Origin: Bacillota bacterium
GTDB taxonomy: Bacteria > Bacillota > Clostridia > Christensenellales > Aristaeellaceae
Direction of reading: 5' to 3'
DNA: 64,000 nt
Assembly: GCA_023421395.1 (NCBI GenBank)
Contig: JAEZTL010000017.1
Location: 76,925 to 140,924, forward strand
Part shown: positions 8,518 through 17,777 of the stretch, one piece after another
How the letters are laid out: each line of letters starts with the position of its first letter
Numbering within the stretch: the stretch's first letter is position 1
The notes under the pieces: model-generated
What the model was told of the DNA's origin: nothing
The model's database searches: none
Seen by the model: the letters and a program-made list of their open reading frames with translations, nothing else
Translations under genes and position numbers: made by a program

Positions 8518-9405
8518 CTACAGGTCCCCCTTTCTGTCCATCAGCATGACGAGCTGAGTAAACAGAAGCGTCATCAGAAGCGTCACGATCGCGATCGTGC
8601 TTCCGTACCCGTATTCCCATTGCTTGAACGCCACCTTGTATATGTAGATGGACAGCGTGGTCGTCGCGTAGCCCGGGCCGCCCTTGGTCAGAATTCTGGG
8701 CATGTCGTACACCCGCAGGCTGTGCATGATGGCCAGCACCGCGCACATGATGTTGACCGGGCGCATGATGGGCATTACCACGTGGCGCACGATCTGGCCC
8801 ATGCCGGCGCCGTCGATCTTTGCGGCCTCCTCCAATTCGACGGGCACGTTGATGAGGCCCGCGTAGAAGATGATCGCGTAATAGCCGATGCCCTTCCACA
8901 TCTCCGCGATGCACACCGCCCACATGGCGGTATACGAAAGGCCCGTCCACGGCTTCACCATCGATTCCAGGCCCACCATCTGCAAGAGGCTGTTCAGCAA
9001 GCCGTACTGCGGCGACACTTCGTATATTTTGGAAAACAGCGCGGCGGCGGCGACGCCGGGAATGACCACCGGAAGATAGACGATGGTGCGCGCCGTGTTG
9101 GCGTAGCGCCGTTTGATGCTGTACTTGAGCAGGATGGCCGAAAACAGGCCCAGAAGAAGCCAGCCGGTGCCCGTGATCAAAAGGTACTGCATGGTGACCA
9201 GAAAGCTGTTGACAAAGCTTTTATCAGAAAACAGGCGTATATAGTTTTTCAGCCCGACGAATTCAAATTTGACGTTGGGCGTCCCCTCGAAAAAGGTGAA
9301 AAGGATTGATTGGCACATCGGGTAGAATACCAACAGCGTATACGCCACAAGACCGGGAAGCATAAAAAGCAGGATGGACGTTTTGTTTCTCAGGATTCGT
9401 TCCAT
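8518..9405 (-). CDS. Carbohydrate ABC transporter permease, MalF type
   Basis: This 295-residue membrane protein has about six transmembrane segments and the EAA loop LEEAAKIDGAGMGQIVRHVV (about residues 199-218). The ATG at 9405 is preceded by AGGAGG five bases upstream, so additional in-frame upstream codons were rejected. It is the second gene after the binding protein and partner of the MalG-type permease. Uptake of an oligosaccharide, possibly fructan-derived given the nearby GH32, is inferred only from context. Confidence 0.94.
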   Translation of the reverse strand: MERILRNKTSILLFMLPGLVAYTLLVFYPMCQSILFTFFEGTPNVKFEFVGLKNYIRLFSDKSFVNSFLVTMQYLLITGTGWLLLGLFSAILLKYSIKRRYANTARTIVYLPVVIPGVAAAALFSKIYEVSPQYGLLNSLLQMVGLESMVKPWTGLSYTAMWAVCIAEMWKGIGYYAIIFYAGLINVPVELEEAAKIDGAGMGQIVRHVVMPIMRPVNIMCAVLAIMHSLRVYDMPRILTKGGPGYATTTLSIYIYKVAFKQWEYGYGSTIAIVTLLMTLLFTQLVMLMDRKGDL

Positions 9406-9538
9406 GGGAGCCTCCTGAAGTTCGCGCTTGACGCCCCGCCCGGGCGGCCGCCCGATTTTTCTCATGTTTGAGCAATCTGCATCCGGATCGTCCGGGCGCC
9501 GGGAAAACCACGCGCCCGATATCCGGTTTTTGCGCCCG

Positions 9539-9584
9539 ACGGCCCGCGCGCGGTGCGACGCTTCCCGCTCCGCGCGCAGGCCGT
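9539..9584 (-). terminator. Stem-loop after the binding-protein gene
   Basis: A 15-bp stem (with one G-T pair) and a 16-base loop begins 17 bases after the binding-protein stop on the minus strand, in the gap before the permease. There is no following T-run, so it is more likely a transcript-stabilising or partial-termination structure than a full terminator. Confidence 0.55.
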
Positions 9585-9600
9585 TGAAAAAAGGGTGAGA

Positions 9601-10944
9601 TCAACCCGCCGCGGAGAAATTCTTGTCAACGGAGGCGGCAAGCTGTTCGCAGTATTCCTCGGGCGTCATGCTGCCCTCGGCCAACAGCTGCGCGTTGTAC
9701 TGCGCGATGTCCTGCGTGCCGGCGTCCATCTTGGCCTCAAACCACAGCGTCGGGTATTTGGACTGGGTTTCCAGGTGGTTCATCAGCGTTTGCTGGATGG
9801 GTTCGTACACCACTTCGACGTCGCTCATGTACGGCGAGAGCAGGCCGACCTGGCGTTGATACCTGCCGACGTTTTCAAAGAAGAACTTGATGAAATCATT
9901 GTTGGTGCCCTCGTCAAACTTCGCCTTGCCGATGCAGATGGCGTTGGCGCAGGACATGTCGTCCAGTCCCAGCGCGTACTCCAGCGGAATCTCGCTGCCC
10001 TCGATTCCCGGAGGGGTGAAGTAGCCGATGTTCTCCTGGCCCATCGGGTTGGTGGACGGATCGAGGATTGACACGGCGAACCAGGAGCCGGTGTAGATCA
10101 TGGCCGCCTTGCCGGTCAGAAACGCGGCGTACTGCTCCGTGGTGGTCATCGCGTTGTAGGCGGCGCCCATGTAGCCCTTCTGGTACATTTCCTGGCACTT
10201 GGCCGCTGCCTTGACAAAGACCTCGTTCCGGAAGCTCCAGCCCTCCAGATTGCGGGAGGCCAGAAGATGGCTTTCGTTGCCCGCCAGGCGGTCGGCGTAC
10301 ATCATAATCCAGCGCGTGATGCCCCAGCCGTCCGCCCCGTTGGACGAAATGGGCTGAATGCCGGCGGCCAGCAGCTTGTCGCACACGGCTTCCAGCTCCG
10401 CCCAGGTCTTCGGGACCTCGAGGCCCTGCTGCGCGAAGATCTCCTTGTTATAGAACATGCCGTTGCTGCACAGCTGTGAAGGCATTGAATAGATGTCATC
10501 ATAGTTGCTCAGCGTGTGTTTGGCCGCGATGACGCTGTCCGAGCAGACGTCGGAAATGCTGAGGCCGATCTTGGGCAGGTCCTTGTCGATGTTGACCACA
10601 GCGCCCAGTTCGACAATCGCGTCCATCGCGGTACCGTCCTCATAGTTGAACATGTCGGGCACGTCGTTGGAGGCGATCAGGATGGACAGGCGCGACGCCA
10701 GCTCGTTCTGTTCGCAGGTCTCAAACTCATAGCTGAAGTTGGGATGGCCGCTCGCGATGTATTCGTCCAGCGCCATCTGGATCATGTGCGCCTCGCTTTC
10801 GGGCGTCTCGGGCGGCTGTTCGGACAGCACCTTGAAGACGTACGGCGGATCGCTGGTGGTGGTCTCCGCAAAGGCGAGGCAAGGCGTCAGAGCGAGGGCC
10901 ACCATCAGGATCAGCGCGAGGGATTGCGACATTTTTCTGGCCAT
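9601..10944 (-). CDS. Extracellular sugar-binding protein (ABC, MalE type)
   Basis: This 447-residue protein has an N-terminal signal peptide (basic MARK, hydrophobic core, LAFA-ET cleavage). The only Cys in the leader sits in LTPC, which is not a good lipobox. The mature part matches solute-binding protein family 1, with a GGDGTAMDAIVEL-like cleft and WAELEAVCDKLLAAGIQPIS. It is the first gene of the importer operon, followed by MalF- and MalG-type permeases. It is the specificity component that captures the sugar outside the membrane. A 9-bp inverted repeat lies directly upstream. The substrate is not evident. Confidence 0.94.
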   Translation of the reverse strand: MARKMSQSLALILMVALALTPCLAFAETTTSDPPYVFKVLSEQPPETPESEAHMIQMALDEYIASGHPNFSYEFETCEQNELASRLSILIASNDVPDMFNYEDGTAMDAIVELGAVVNIDKDLPKIGLSISDVCSDSVIAAKHTLSNYDDIYSMPSQLCSNGMFYNKEIFAQQGLEVPKTWAELEAVCDKLLAAGIQPISSNGADGWGITRWIMMYADRLAGNESHLLASRNLEGWSFRNEVFVKAAAKCQEMYQKGYMGAAYNAMTTTEQYAAFLTGKAAMIYTGSWFAVSILDPSTNPMGQENIGYFTPPGIEGSEIPLEYALGLDDMSCANAICIGKAKFDEGTNNDFIKFFFENVGRYQRQVGLLSPYMSDVEVVYEPIQQTLMNHLETQSKYPTLWFEAKMDAGTQDIAQYNAQLLAEGSMTPEEYCEQLAASVDKNFSAAG

Positions 10945-10957
10945 GGTTTCTCCTCCG

Positions 10958-10994
10958 TTCTAATATTCTCGTCGATATACAGTATATATTAGAA
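10958..10994 (-). promoter_or_regulatory. Inverted repeat in the promoter region of the binding-protein operon
   Basis: Perfect 9-bp arms TTCTAATAT and ATATTAGAA are separated by 19 bp, starting 13 bases upstream of the binding-protein ATG. The intervening DNA contains TATATACTGTATA, a possible -10. The dyad overlaps the likely promoter or the leader, so it could be an operator or direct-contact site for the cognate AraC-type regulator. The rest of the gap to 11254 is AT-rich and has no gene. Confidence 0.4.
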
Positions 10995-11188
10995 CAATTT
11001 TTTATATAAGCGCCGCTTTTTTTGTTTCGAATCATCATTTTTATGATCCGCCGGCAATTCTGCGGCGGATCTCCTCCGGCTCAACGAATCGGGCTGCCCG
11101 CGTCCTGGCGGGCGTCCCGGCCCGATTCCATCGGCGCGACGAGGCAACAAAATCGCAACAAAAGCCTCCAAATAGAAAAAGCCGCCCA

Positions 11189-11218
11189 TTGATCGTCGTG
11201 CGAAGCGCCGTTTATAAT
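11189..11218 (+). promoter_or_regulatory. Promoter of the sulfatase/RbsABC-type operon
   Basis: TTGATC (11189-11194) and a consensus TATAAT (11213-11218) with an 18-bp spacer lie 37 bp upstream of the sulfatase start. This is the only strong promoter seen before the long rightward operon. Confidence 0.7.
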
Positions 11219-11254
11219 GGTCGTACAGCGGACAATACGGAAAGGGCATGCGCC

Positions 11255-12784
11255 ATGAAGAACATCCTTCTTTTGATGACCGACCAGCAGCGGGCGGACC
11301 AGCGGGGCCTGGGCGGCTTCGACACGCCCAATCTGGACGCGCTGGCCCGGCGGGCGAACTTCGACTGCCGCACGGTGGACCCGATCTGCACGCCGGCGCG
11401 CTCGGCGCTTTTGACCGGGCGGTATCCGCGCCAGGTGGGTATGATCACCATGTCCGGCGATCTCGACCACCAAATCCCCACGATGCCCCAGGCGCTGCAA
11501 AAGGCGGGCTACACCACCTATGGCGTCGGCAAATTCCATTTTCTGCAAACGTGGCCCTGGGGAACCGGGCGCGGCGAGGGCTGGGACTTCATTAAAAATC
11601 AAGCGGAGATGAAGAAGTTCGGGTTTGATTTCGTTTGGGAGACCGCAGGCAAGCAGCAGCAGCTTCAGAACTACGACCACTACTGCGCGCACCTCGATGA
11701 AAAGGGCCTGCTGGAGGAATACCGCGATTTCATTCTTGAAAGCGGCGGCGCAAACGGCGACACGGCGGACCACAATTATGACAAAACCCTCCCCTTCCCC
11801 TTCCACGAAGCGGATTATGTGGACGCCGTGACCGGCCGAATCGCCTGCGAGCGGCTGGAGGCCCATCCGTCCGACAGGCCTTTTTACATGTTCGTTTCCT
11901 TCTGCGGGCCCCACAAGCCCTATGATCCGCCCGCGCGGTACATGGACATGTTCCCAATTGAGCGGAGGGACGATTTTATTCTGGAACCGGGGCAGCAGTT
12001 GAGCGAAAATCAGAAAGAGGCCCTTTACCGGCAGCGGCGCGCCGCAAAGGCGATGCTGAAGCTGATCGACGATCAGACGGGCCGCATCCTCTCGGTGCTT
12101 GAGCGGCGCGGGATGCTTCAGGATACGCTGATCGCCTTCACATCCGATCACGGCGACATGCTGGGCGACCATTTCCTGATCCAGAAGGGCGTGCCATGGA
12201 AGCAGGCCACCCGCGTGCCGCTGTACATTTCACTCCCGGGCGCTCGGGACGCGGGTGAGACCGGCGCGCTGGCCGAGCTGACGGACCTCACCGCCACGAT
12301 TCTGGACTTCGCGGGCCTCGATCCCGAGTCCGCGCTGTCCCGCCCCTGGCCGGCCTACAACGCGCGGATTCCGTGCCGGTCGCTGCTCCCCGTCCTCCGG
12401 GGCGCGGAGGAGTCCGTCCGCGACTTCGCGTTTTGCGAATGCGACTTTACCGAAGAGCGCGTCGGCGTCCGCTGCGCCTACACCCGGGCGGAATACCAGC
12501 AAATACGCGGCGCGGGCCGCGACACCGCCTGGCAGATGATCGAAAGCCCGACCCACAAGTACGTCAAATACCTGGGGTATGACGCGCCCGGCGCGTACCA
12601 CGAGGAGCTCTATAACCTCATGACCGACCCCGATGAGCGGCGAAACGCAGCCCGCGATCCGGCGGAGCGCGAGGCGCTGCAAGAGGCCCGGGACCGGCTC
12701 ATGTACGTGATGGACGCCTACCCGCCGGCACAGAAGACCTGGACAGACAGTCGCCTCAACGAGACCAGGCACAATGGAGGATGA
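11255..12784 (+). CDS. Sulfatase (Cys-type arylsulfatase family)
   Basis: This 509-residue protein starts at the ATG at 11255. The N-terminus MKNILLLMTDQQRAD provides a metal-ligand Asp, and the catalytic signature CTPARSALLTGRYP has Cys45 as the residue converted to formylglycine. Downstream, TSDHGDMLGDH (about residues 295-305) contains further metal ligands. There is no signal peptide, so it acts in the cytoplasm on imported sulfated sugars. It heads an operon with RbsA/C/B-type transport genes and a second sulfatase. A maturation enzyme for formylglycine is needed but not encoded in the window. The target sulfate ester is unknown. Confidence 0.93.
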   Translation: MKNILLLMTDQQRADQRGLGGFDTPNLDALARRANFDCRTVDPICTPARSALLTGRYPRQVGMITMSGDLDHQIPTMPQALQKAGYTTYGVGKFHFLQTWPWGTGRGEGWDFIKNQAEMKKFGFDFVWETAGKQQQLQNYDHYCAHLDEKGLLEEYRDFILESGGANGDTADHNYDKTLPFPFHEADYVDAVTGRIACERLEAHPSDRPFYMFVSFCGPHKPYDPPARYMDMFPIERRDDFILEPGQQLSENQKEALYRQRRAAKAMLKLIDDQTGRILSVLERRGMLQDTLIAFTSDHGDMLGDHFLIQKGVPWKQATRVPLYISLPGARDAGETGALAELTDLTATILDFAGLDPESALSRPWPAYNARIPCRSLLPVLRGAEESVRDFAFCECDFTEERVGVRCAYTRAEYQQIRGAGRDTAWQMIESPTHKYVKYLGYDAPGAYHEELYNLMTDPDERRNAARDPAEREALQEARDRLMYVMDAYPPAQKTWTDSRLNETRHNGG

Positions 12785-12787
12785 GCT

Positions 12788-14299
12788 TTGGAAAGTATCC
12801 TGAAAATGCGGGGCATCTCCAAGCGTTTTCCGGGCGTAAAGGCCTTGGACCGCGTGGACTTCGAGCTGTTCCCGGGCGAGGTACACGCGCTGATCGGGGA
12901 AAACGGCGCGGGCAAGTCGACGCTGATGAAAGTGCTGACGGGCATCTACCGGCAGGACGAGGGCGAGATCACGCTCAAGGGCCGGCCCTTCGCGGCGAAG
13001 AACCCCAAGGACGCCCAGGAGCACGGCGTCAGCATGATCTTTCAGGAGTTCAACCTGCTGCCGCATCTGACGGTGGCGGAAAACATCTTCGTGGCCCGGG
13101 AGCCCCGGAAGATGCATAACCTCCTGATTGACGACCGGACGATGATCCGGAAAACCCAGGCGCTGATGGATTCGCTCGGCCTCAACATTTCGCCGACGCG
13201 CGTGGTGTCCCAGCTGAGCGTCGCCGAGATGCAGATGGTCGAAATCGCGAAGGCGCTGGAATCACGCTCAGATGTCCTGGTGCTGGACGAGCCGACTTCC
13301 GCGCTGGCCGAGCACGAGGTCAAGAAGCTCTTCGACATCCTGCGCAGGCTCCGCGAGCAGCAGGTGGCCATCATCTACATTTCACACCGGCTGGAGGAGT
13401 TCAACAAGATCGTCGACCGGGTGACCGTCCTCCGGGACGGCCGGTATATCGCCACCCGGGATTGGAAGGACATCACGCTCCCCGAAATGGTCGCGATGAT
13501 GGTCGGCCGAAGCATCACCGAGCAGTACCCACGGCGCAGCGCCAGGATCGGCGAAGTTGTGCTGGAGGCCAGAAATTTTGTGAACCGCAAGCTCAAGGGC
13601 GCGTCGCTTTCGGTCCGGAGCGGCGAAGTCGTGGGCGTGGCGGGCATGATGGGCGCGGGCCGCACCGAGTTCGTGCGCGCGATCTTCGGCGCGGACCCGA
13701 TCCGGTCGGGCGAACTCCTCATGAACGGCAGAAGGATCGAGATCCGCTCCCCCGCCGACGCGATCGCGAACAACATCGCCTATCTGCCGGAGGATCGCAA
13801 AAAGGACGGGCTTCTGCTGGATCAGTCGGTGGAGATGAACATCCTGCTGGCGAGCCTGAATCTCTGCGCCCGGCGCGGCGTGATCGACGACAGGATGTGC
13901 GCCCAAATCGTGAAGGACAAGATCCGGGACCTGACGGTCAAGACCCCTTCCGCCCGGCAGCTGGCGAAATTCCTGTCCGGCGGCAACCAGCAAAAGGTGC
14001 TGCTGGCCCGTTGGCTGTGCCTGGACTCCCGCGTCATCATCTTCGATGAGCCGACGCGCGGCATCGACGTGGGCGCGAAGTATGAGGTCTACTCGTTGAT
14101 CAACCGCATGGCCGAAGCCGGGGCGGCCGTCATCATGGTGTCCTCCGAGATGCCGGAGGTGCTGGGCATGAGCGACCGCATCGTGGTCATGTACGAGGGG
14201 AGCCTCGTGGGCGAACTGTCCGGGGCCGAGGCATCCCAGGAGCGAATCCTCAACATGGCCAGCAACATTACAGAAAGCGCGTTGGAGGGAAGCCTATGA
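12788..14299 (+). CDS. Sugar ABC transporter ATPase, RbsA/MglA type
   Basis: This 503-residue tandem ATPase starts at a TTG at 12788 with GGAGG seven bases upstream. The first domain has Walker A GENGAGKST (37-45), the signature LSVAEMQMVEIAKAL and Walker B VLVLDEPTSAL. The second has the family's modified Walker A GMMGAGRTEF, then SGGNQQKVLLARWL and VIIFDEPTRGIDVGAKYEV. All catalytic elements are intact, in contrast to the degenerate paralogue at 20433-21830. It energises the ribose/galactose-type importer formed with the following permease and binding protein, and overlaps the permease start by ATGA. Confidence 0.95.
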   Translation: MESILKMRGISKRFPGVKALDRVDFELFPGEVHALIGENGAGKSTLMKVLTGIYRQDEGEITLKGRPFAAKNPKDAQEHGVSMIFQEFNLLPHLTVAENIFVAREPRKMHNLLIDDRTMIRKTQALMDSLGLNISPTRVVSQLSVAEMQMVEIAKALESRSDVLVLDEPTSALAEHEVKKLFDILRRLREQQVAIIYISHRLEEFNKIVDRVTVLRDGRYIATRDWKDITLPEMVAMMVGRSITEQYPRRSARIGEVVLEARNFVNRKLKGASLSVRSGEVVGVAGMMGAGRTEFVRAIFGADPIRSGELLMNGRRIEIRSPADAIANNIAYLPEDRKKDGLLLDQSVEMNILLASLNLCARRGVIDDRMCAQIVKDKIRDLTVKTPSARQLAKFLSGGNQQKVLLARWLCLDSRVIIFDEPTRGIDVGAKYEVYSLINRMAEAGAAVIMVSSEMPEVLGMSDRIVVMYEGSLVGELSGAEASQERILNMASNITESALEGSL

Positions 14300-15261
14300 A
14301 TCTGAGCGCATCCGCAAAAAAACACAATACGGAAATCTGGCAGAAGCTGACCGCGCCGCTGGCGCTCGTCATCATGTGCGTCAGCTTCTCGCTGGCCAGC
14401 CCCTTCTTTCTGCGCATCGACAACATCATGACCATCGCGCTGCAGACCGCCATCACCGCCATCACCGCTTACGGCATGACCTTCGTGATCGTGTCGGGCT
14501 GCGTGGACCTTTCCGTGGGCTCCGTCATCGCCTTCACCGGCGTCGGGGCGGCGCTGATGCTGCAGGCAGGCATCCCGATCTGGCTATCGCTGACGCTTAC
14601 CCTCGTCCTGGGCGCGCTGGTGGGCTCCTTCAACGGATTTATGGTGGCCCGGATGAAGCTGCCGCCGTTTATCGCCACGCTGGGCGCGCAGATGGCGCTT
14701 CGGGGCCTTGCGCTGATTCTGACGGGCGCCAAACCCGTCTATATTCAGAACGTGCCGTCCTTCAAACTCCTGGCGCAGTACCGGCTTTTCAACGTGGTGC
14801 CGCTGCCGGTGGTCTACACGCTGGTACTGGGGCTCCTGGCCGCGTTTCTGCTGCGCAAGACGGTCATCGGCCGCAACGTGTTCGCGGTGGGTTCCAACGA
14901 GGAGGCCGCGCGGCTGTCGGGCATCCGCGTGCTCAAAATCCGCGTGTTCGCCTACGCCTTCAGCGGACTGATGGCGGCGGCGGCCGGCATCATCATGAGC
15001 TCCCGCGTCACATCCGGCCAACCCTCCATCGCCGTCGGCTACGAGGCCAACGCCATCGCGTCGGCGGTCATCGGCGGCGCATCGATGCGCGGCGGCCACG
15101 GTTCGATCTCCGGCTCAATCCTTGGCGCGTTCATTCTGGGCGTGCTGATGAACGGGCTCAATCTCCTCAACGTCAATCAGAACTGGCAGACATTCGCGAT
15201 CGGCCTGGTGGTGATCCTGGCGGTCTGGGTTGACAAGCTGCGCACCTCGGACCGCGCCTGA
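14296..15261 (+). CDS. Sugar ABC transporter permease, RbsC type
   Basis: This 321-residue membrane protein overlaps the ATPase stop by four bases (ATGA). It has 8-10 hydrophobic helices and the RbsC-type motifs DLSVGSVIAFTGVGAALML (residues about 70-88), NGFMVARMKLPPFIATLGAQM and the C-terminal GGASMRGGHGSISGSILGAF. It forms a homodimeric pore with the RbsA-type ATPase. The substrate is probably a monosaccharide or small sugar, possibly sulfated given the flanking sulfatases; that is inference. Confidence 0.95.
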   Translation: MNLSASAKKHNTEIWQKLTAPLALVIMCVSFSLASPFFLRIDNIMTIALQTAITAITAYGMTFVIVSGCVDLSVGSVIAFTGVGAALMLQAGIPIWLSLTLTLVLGALVGSFNGFMVARMKLPPFIATLGAQMALRGLALILTGAKPVYIQNVPSFKLLAQYRLFNVVPLPVVYTLVLGLLAAFLLRKTVIGRNVFAVGSNEEAARLSGIRVLKIRVFAYAFSGLMAAAAGIIMSSRVTSGQPSIAVGYEANAIASAVIGGASMRGGHGSISGSILGAFILGVLMNGLNLLNVNQNWQTFAIGLVVILAVWVDKLRTSDRA

Positions 15262-15320
15262 TCCGGAAGGATTCGAGGCCGGATTCGGCCTTGGACACCA
15301 ATACAAGGAGGAATCATTCC

Positions 15321-16274
15321 ATGAAAAAACCGCTCGTGCTGCTGGCCCTCGTCGCGCTCCTTCTGAACGCCGCCGCGCCCGCCTTCGCCTCCGGGGACGG
15401 CCTGTATGTCGCCATGTTCCCCAAGGCCTACATCGGGGACTTCTGGAAGAGCGTCGAGGCCGGCGCGCGCAAGGCCGCGTCGGATTTCGGCGTGACCATC
15501 ACCTTCGAAGGGCCCCAGTCGGAGACCGACCTTGAAGGCCAGAACATGCTGGTGGAAAACGCCATCACCAAGGGTGCGGATGTGATCGCGATCGCGCCGC
15601 TGGACAGCGTGGGCAATGTGCCGATCATCGAGACCGCCCGGGACAAGGGCATCAAGGTCATTACGTTCAATTCAAAGCTGGAGAGCGACATCCCGCTGAC
15701 CCACGTGGCCACAGACAACTGGGCCGCCGGCGAGATGGCCGGCAAAGCCCTGGGCGAAGCGCTGGGCGGCAAGGGCAAGTTCGCGGTCATCGGCGCGGTG
15801 GAGTCCGTCAAGAACAACCGCGACCGGTCCGACGGCGCCGCAGCCTACATCAAGGAGCACTTCCCCGAGATGGAGCTGATTACCATCCAGTATACCGACG
15901 GCGACATGACCAAGGCGCTGTCGGCCGGCTCCGACATCATCACCGCCAATCCGGACATCGCGGGCTTCTTCACCAACAATGAAACCACCACCATCGCGCT
16001 GGCCACGGTGCTGCAGGAAAAGGGCCTCGCCGGAACGATCACCCACGTCGGCTTTGACGCCACCAATCAGACCGTCGGTTACCTGACGGATGGCACCACC
16101 GCCGCCATCGTCACCCAGGTCCCCTTCAACATGGGCTACATGGCGGTCGAAAAGGCGATCGCCGGCTACAAGGGCGAGGCGCTCGAACCCGTGTACGACA
16201 CCGGCGTCGCGCTGGTCACCGCCGAAAACGTCAACTCCGACGAGATTCAGGCCATCGTCAACCCCAAGACCTGA
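15321..16274 (+). CDS. Sugar-binding protein, RbsB type
   Basis: This 317-residue protein starts at the ATG at 15321, which follows AAGGAGG; in-frame codons upstream were rejected. Its signal peptide has a MKK start, a hydrophobic core and an AFA-SG cleavage site with no lipobox Cys. The mature chain is a type-1 periplasmic-binding fold: VAMFPKAYIGDFWKSVEAGARKAA, ENAITKGADVIAIAPLDS, DKGIKVITFNSKLESDIPLTHVATDNWAAG. It delivers substrate to the RbsC/RbsA-type pore. A hairpin follows 29 bases after the stop. Confidence 0.94.
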   Translation: MKKPLVLLALVALLLNAAAPAFASGDGLYVAMFPKAYIGDFWKSVEAGARKAASDFGVTITFEGPQSETDLEGQNMLVENAITKGADVIAIAPLDSVGNVPIIETARDKGIKVITFNSKLESDIPLTHVATDNWAAGEMAGKALGEALGGKGKFAVIGAVESVKNNRDRSDGAAAYIKEHFPEMELITIQYTDGDMTKALSAGSDIITANPDIAGFFTNNETTTIALATVLQEKGLAGTITHVGFDATNQTVGYLTDGTTAAIVTQVPFNMGYMAVEKAIAGYKGEALEPVYDTGVALVTAENVNSDEIQAIVNPKT

Positions 16275-16302
16275 TCCCCACGGCGTCAAAGAATTCCCGC
16301 TC

Positions 16303-16326
16303 GCCGCCGGTTGAAAGACCGGCGGC
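16303..16326 (+). terminator. Stem-loop after the RbsB-type gene
   Basis: GCCGCCGGT and ACCGGCGGC form a perfect 9-bp stem with the loop TGAAAG, between the binding-protein gene and the second sulfatase. No T-run follows, so read-through is likely. It may raise the level of binding-protein mRNA relative to downstream genes. Confidence 0.55.
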
Positions 16327-16350
16327 TGCGCCTTGAAAGGAATGGATGAA

Positions 16351-17721
16351 ATGACCGATAAACCCAACGTAATCTACATTTTGGCGGATGACATGGGGTA
16401 CGGCGACTTTTCCGCCTTCAACCCGGACGGACCGGACACCCCCGCCCTGAACCGCCTGATCCGCGAGGGCGTGACGCTTTCAAACTGCTACGCCTCCTCG
16501 CCGGTGTGCGCACCGGCGCGCGCGTCCATTCTCACCGGGCGCTACCCGCAGCGGTGCGGTGTGATCGACACGCTGGAGGCGCGGGGGCTGGACCGGTTGA
16601 AGCCGTCGGAGACCACGCTGGCCGACGTCCTGAAGCAAAACGGCTACCATACCGCGCTGATCGGCAAGTGGCACCTGGGCGCGATCGACCCGGAATACCA
16701 CCCCAACCGGCGCGGCTTTGACGAATTTTTCGGCTTCCGCGGCGGCTGGAACGACTACCACGACTACCGCGTGGAGCGGAACGGACGGCAGGAATCCCCG
16801 TCCGGCGAGTATCTGACAGACCTCTTTTCGGACGAGGCCGTCCGGTACGTCCGCAAGCATGCGGGCCATCCCTTCTTTTTGCATCTGGCGTACAACGCGC
16901 CCCATTTCCCGTTGCAGGCGCCCGAAGATGCCATCCGGAAGTATGAAGCATCCGGCAAATTCAACCGCGCCGTGTCCACGCTCTACGCGATGATCGAGAT
17001 CATGGACAGGGGCATCGGCCGGGTGCTGGACGCGCTGGACGAAGCAGGCGTCGCCGACGACACCATTTTGGTGTTCGCCAGCGACAATGGGCCGGATATG
17101 GGCGGGGAGGGCGAAATGAGCCTCCGGCGCTTCAATTGCAACCTGCGCGCCGAGAAGATGTTTGCCTTTGAGGGCGGCATTCGAGTACCCGCCGTGGTCC
17201 GCCGCCCCGGAAAATTCGCCGCGAACACGCGCTCGGCCGCGATGGTGCACGGCACCGATTGGTTCCCGACGATTCTGGGACTGTGCGGGATCAAGCCCGA
17301 CCCGCTGCTTCGCATCGACGGCATGGACGTGGCGGACGCCCTCGCGGGCGGCGAAGCCCCCGCCCGCGAACTCTACTGGCAGTGGTGCCGGTATGCGCCG
17401 GATGTGCGCGTCAACGCGGCGGCGCGCAGCGGGACCATGAAGCTGGTCCACGCGCCGGTATGGGAATACCTGGATCTTCCGGCCTGGGAGGTCGAAATGG
17501 ACGTGGAAATCAAGTACCATCCGGAGCGCTACGCGAAGGTTGTCGACCTGCCCGCGCCCGACCGACCGGAATTGGGCGCGGCCGGCATTCAGCTCTTCGA
17601 TCTTGAACGGGATACGGGCGAGTCGTGCGATCTGTCGGCGGCGCGCCCGGCCGATGCGGAGGCGCTGGAGGCGAAGCTGATCCGCTGGTTTGACGAGGTC
17701 GAGCGCGAGCGGCTCGCCTGA
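16351..17721 (+). CDS. Sulfatase (Cys-type, arylsulfatase A-like)
   Basis: This 456-residue protein is started at the ATG at 16351, where AAAGGA is best spaced; ATG 16342 and TTG 16333 are alternatives. PNVIYILADDMGYGDFS supplies the N-terminal metal-binding Asp13/Asp14. CAPARASILTGRYPQR has the formylglycine precursor Cys53, followed by GKWHLG (about residue 106) and FASDNGP. There is no signal peptide. It differs clearly from the first sulfatase in the operon, so the two probably remove sulfate from different positions or substrates. Confidence 0.93.
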   Translation: MTDKPNVIYILADDMGYGDFSAFNPDGPDTPALNRLIREGVTLSNCYASSPVCAPARASILTGRYPQRCGVIDTLEARGLDRLKPSETTLADVLKQNGYHTALIGKWHLGAIDPEYHPNRRGFDEFFGFRGGWNDYHDYRVERNGRQESPSGEYLTDLFSDEAVRYVRKHAGHPFFLHLAYNAPHFPLQAPEDAIRKYEASGKFNRAVSTLYAMIEIMDRGIGRVLDALDEAGVADDTILVFASDNGPDMGGEGEMSLRRFNCNLRAEKMFAFEGGIRVPAVVRRPGKFAANTRSAAMVHGTDWFPTILGLCGIKPDPLLRIDGMDVADALAGGEAPARELYWQWCRYAPDVRVNAAARSGTMKLVHAPVWEYLDLPAWEVEMDVEIKYHPERYAKVVDLPAPDRPELGAAGIQLFDLERDTGESCDLSAARPADAEALEAKLIRWFDEVERERLA

Positions 17722-17777
17722 CGCGCCTTTTGTGACCGGGGTGTTTGTGGTACAATGAGTGAAAAGGGGGCCGCGCC

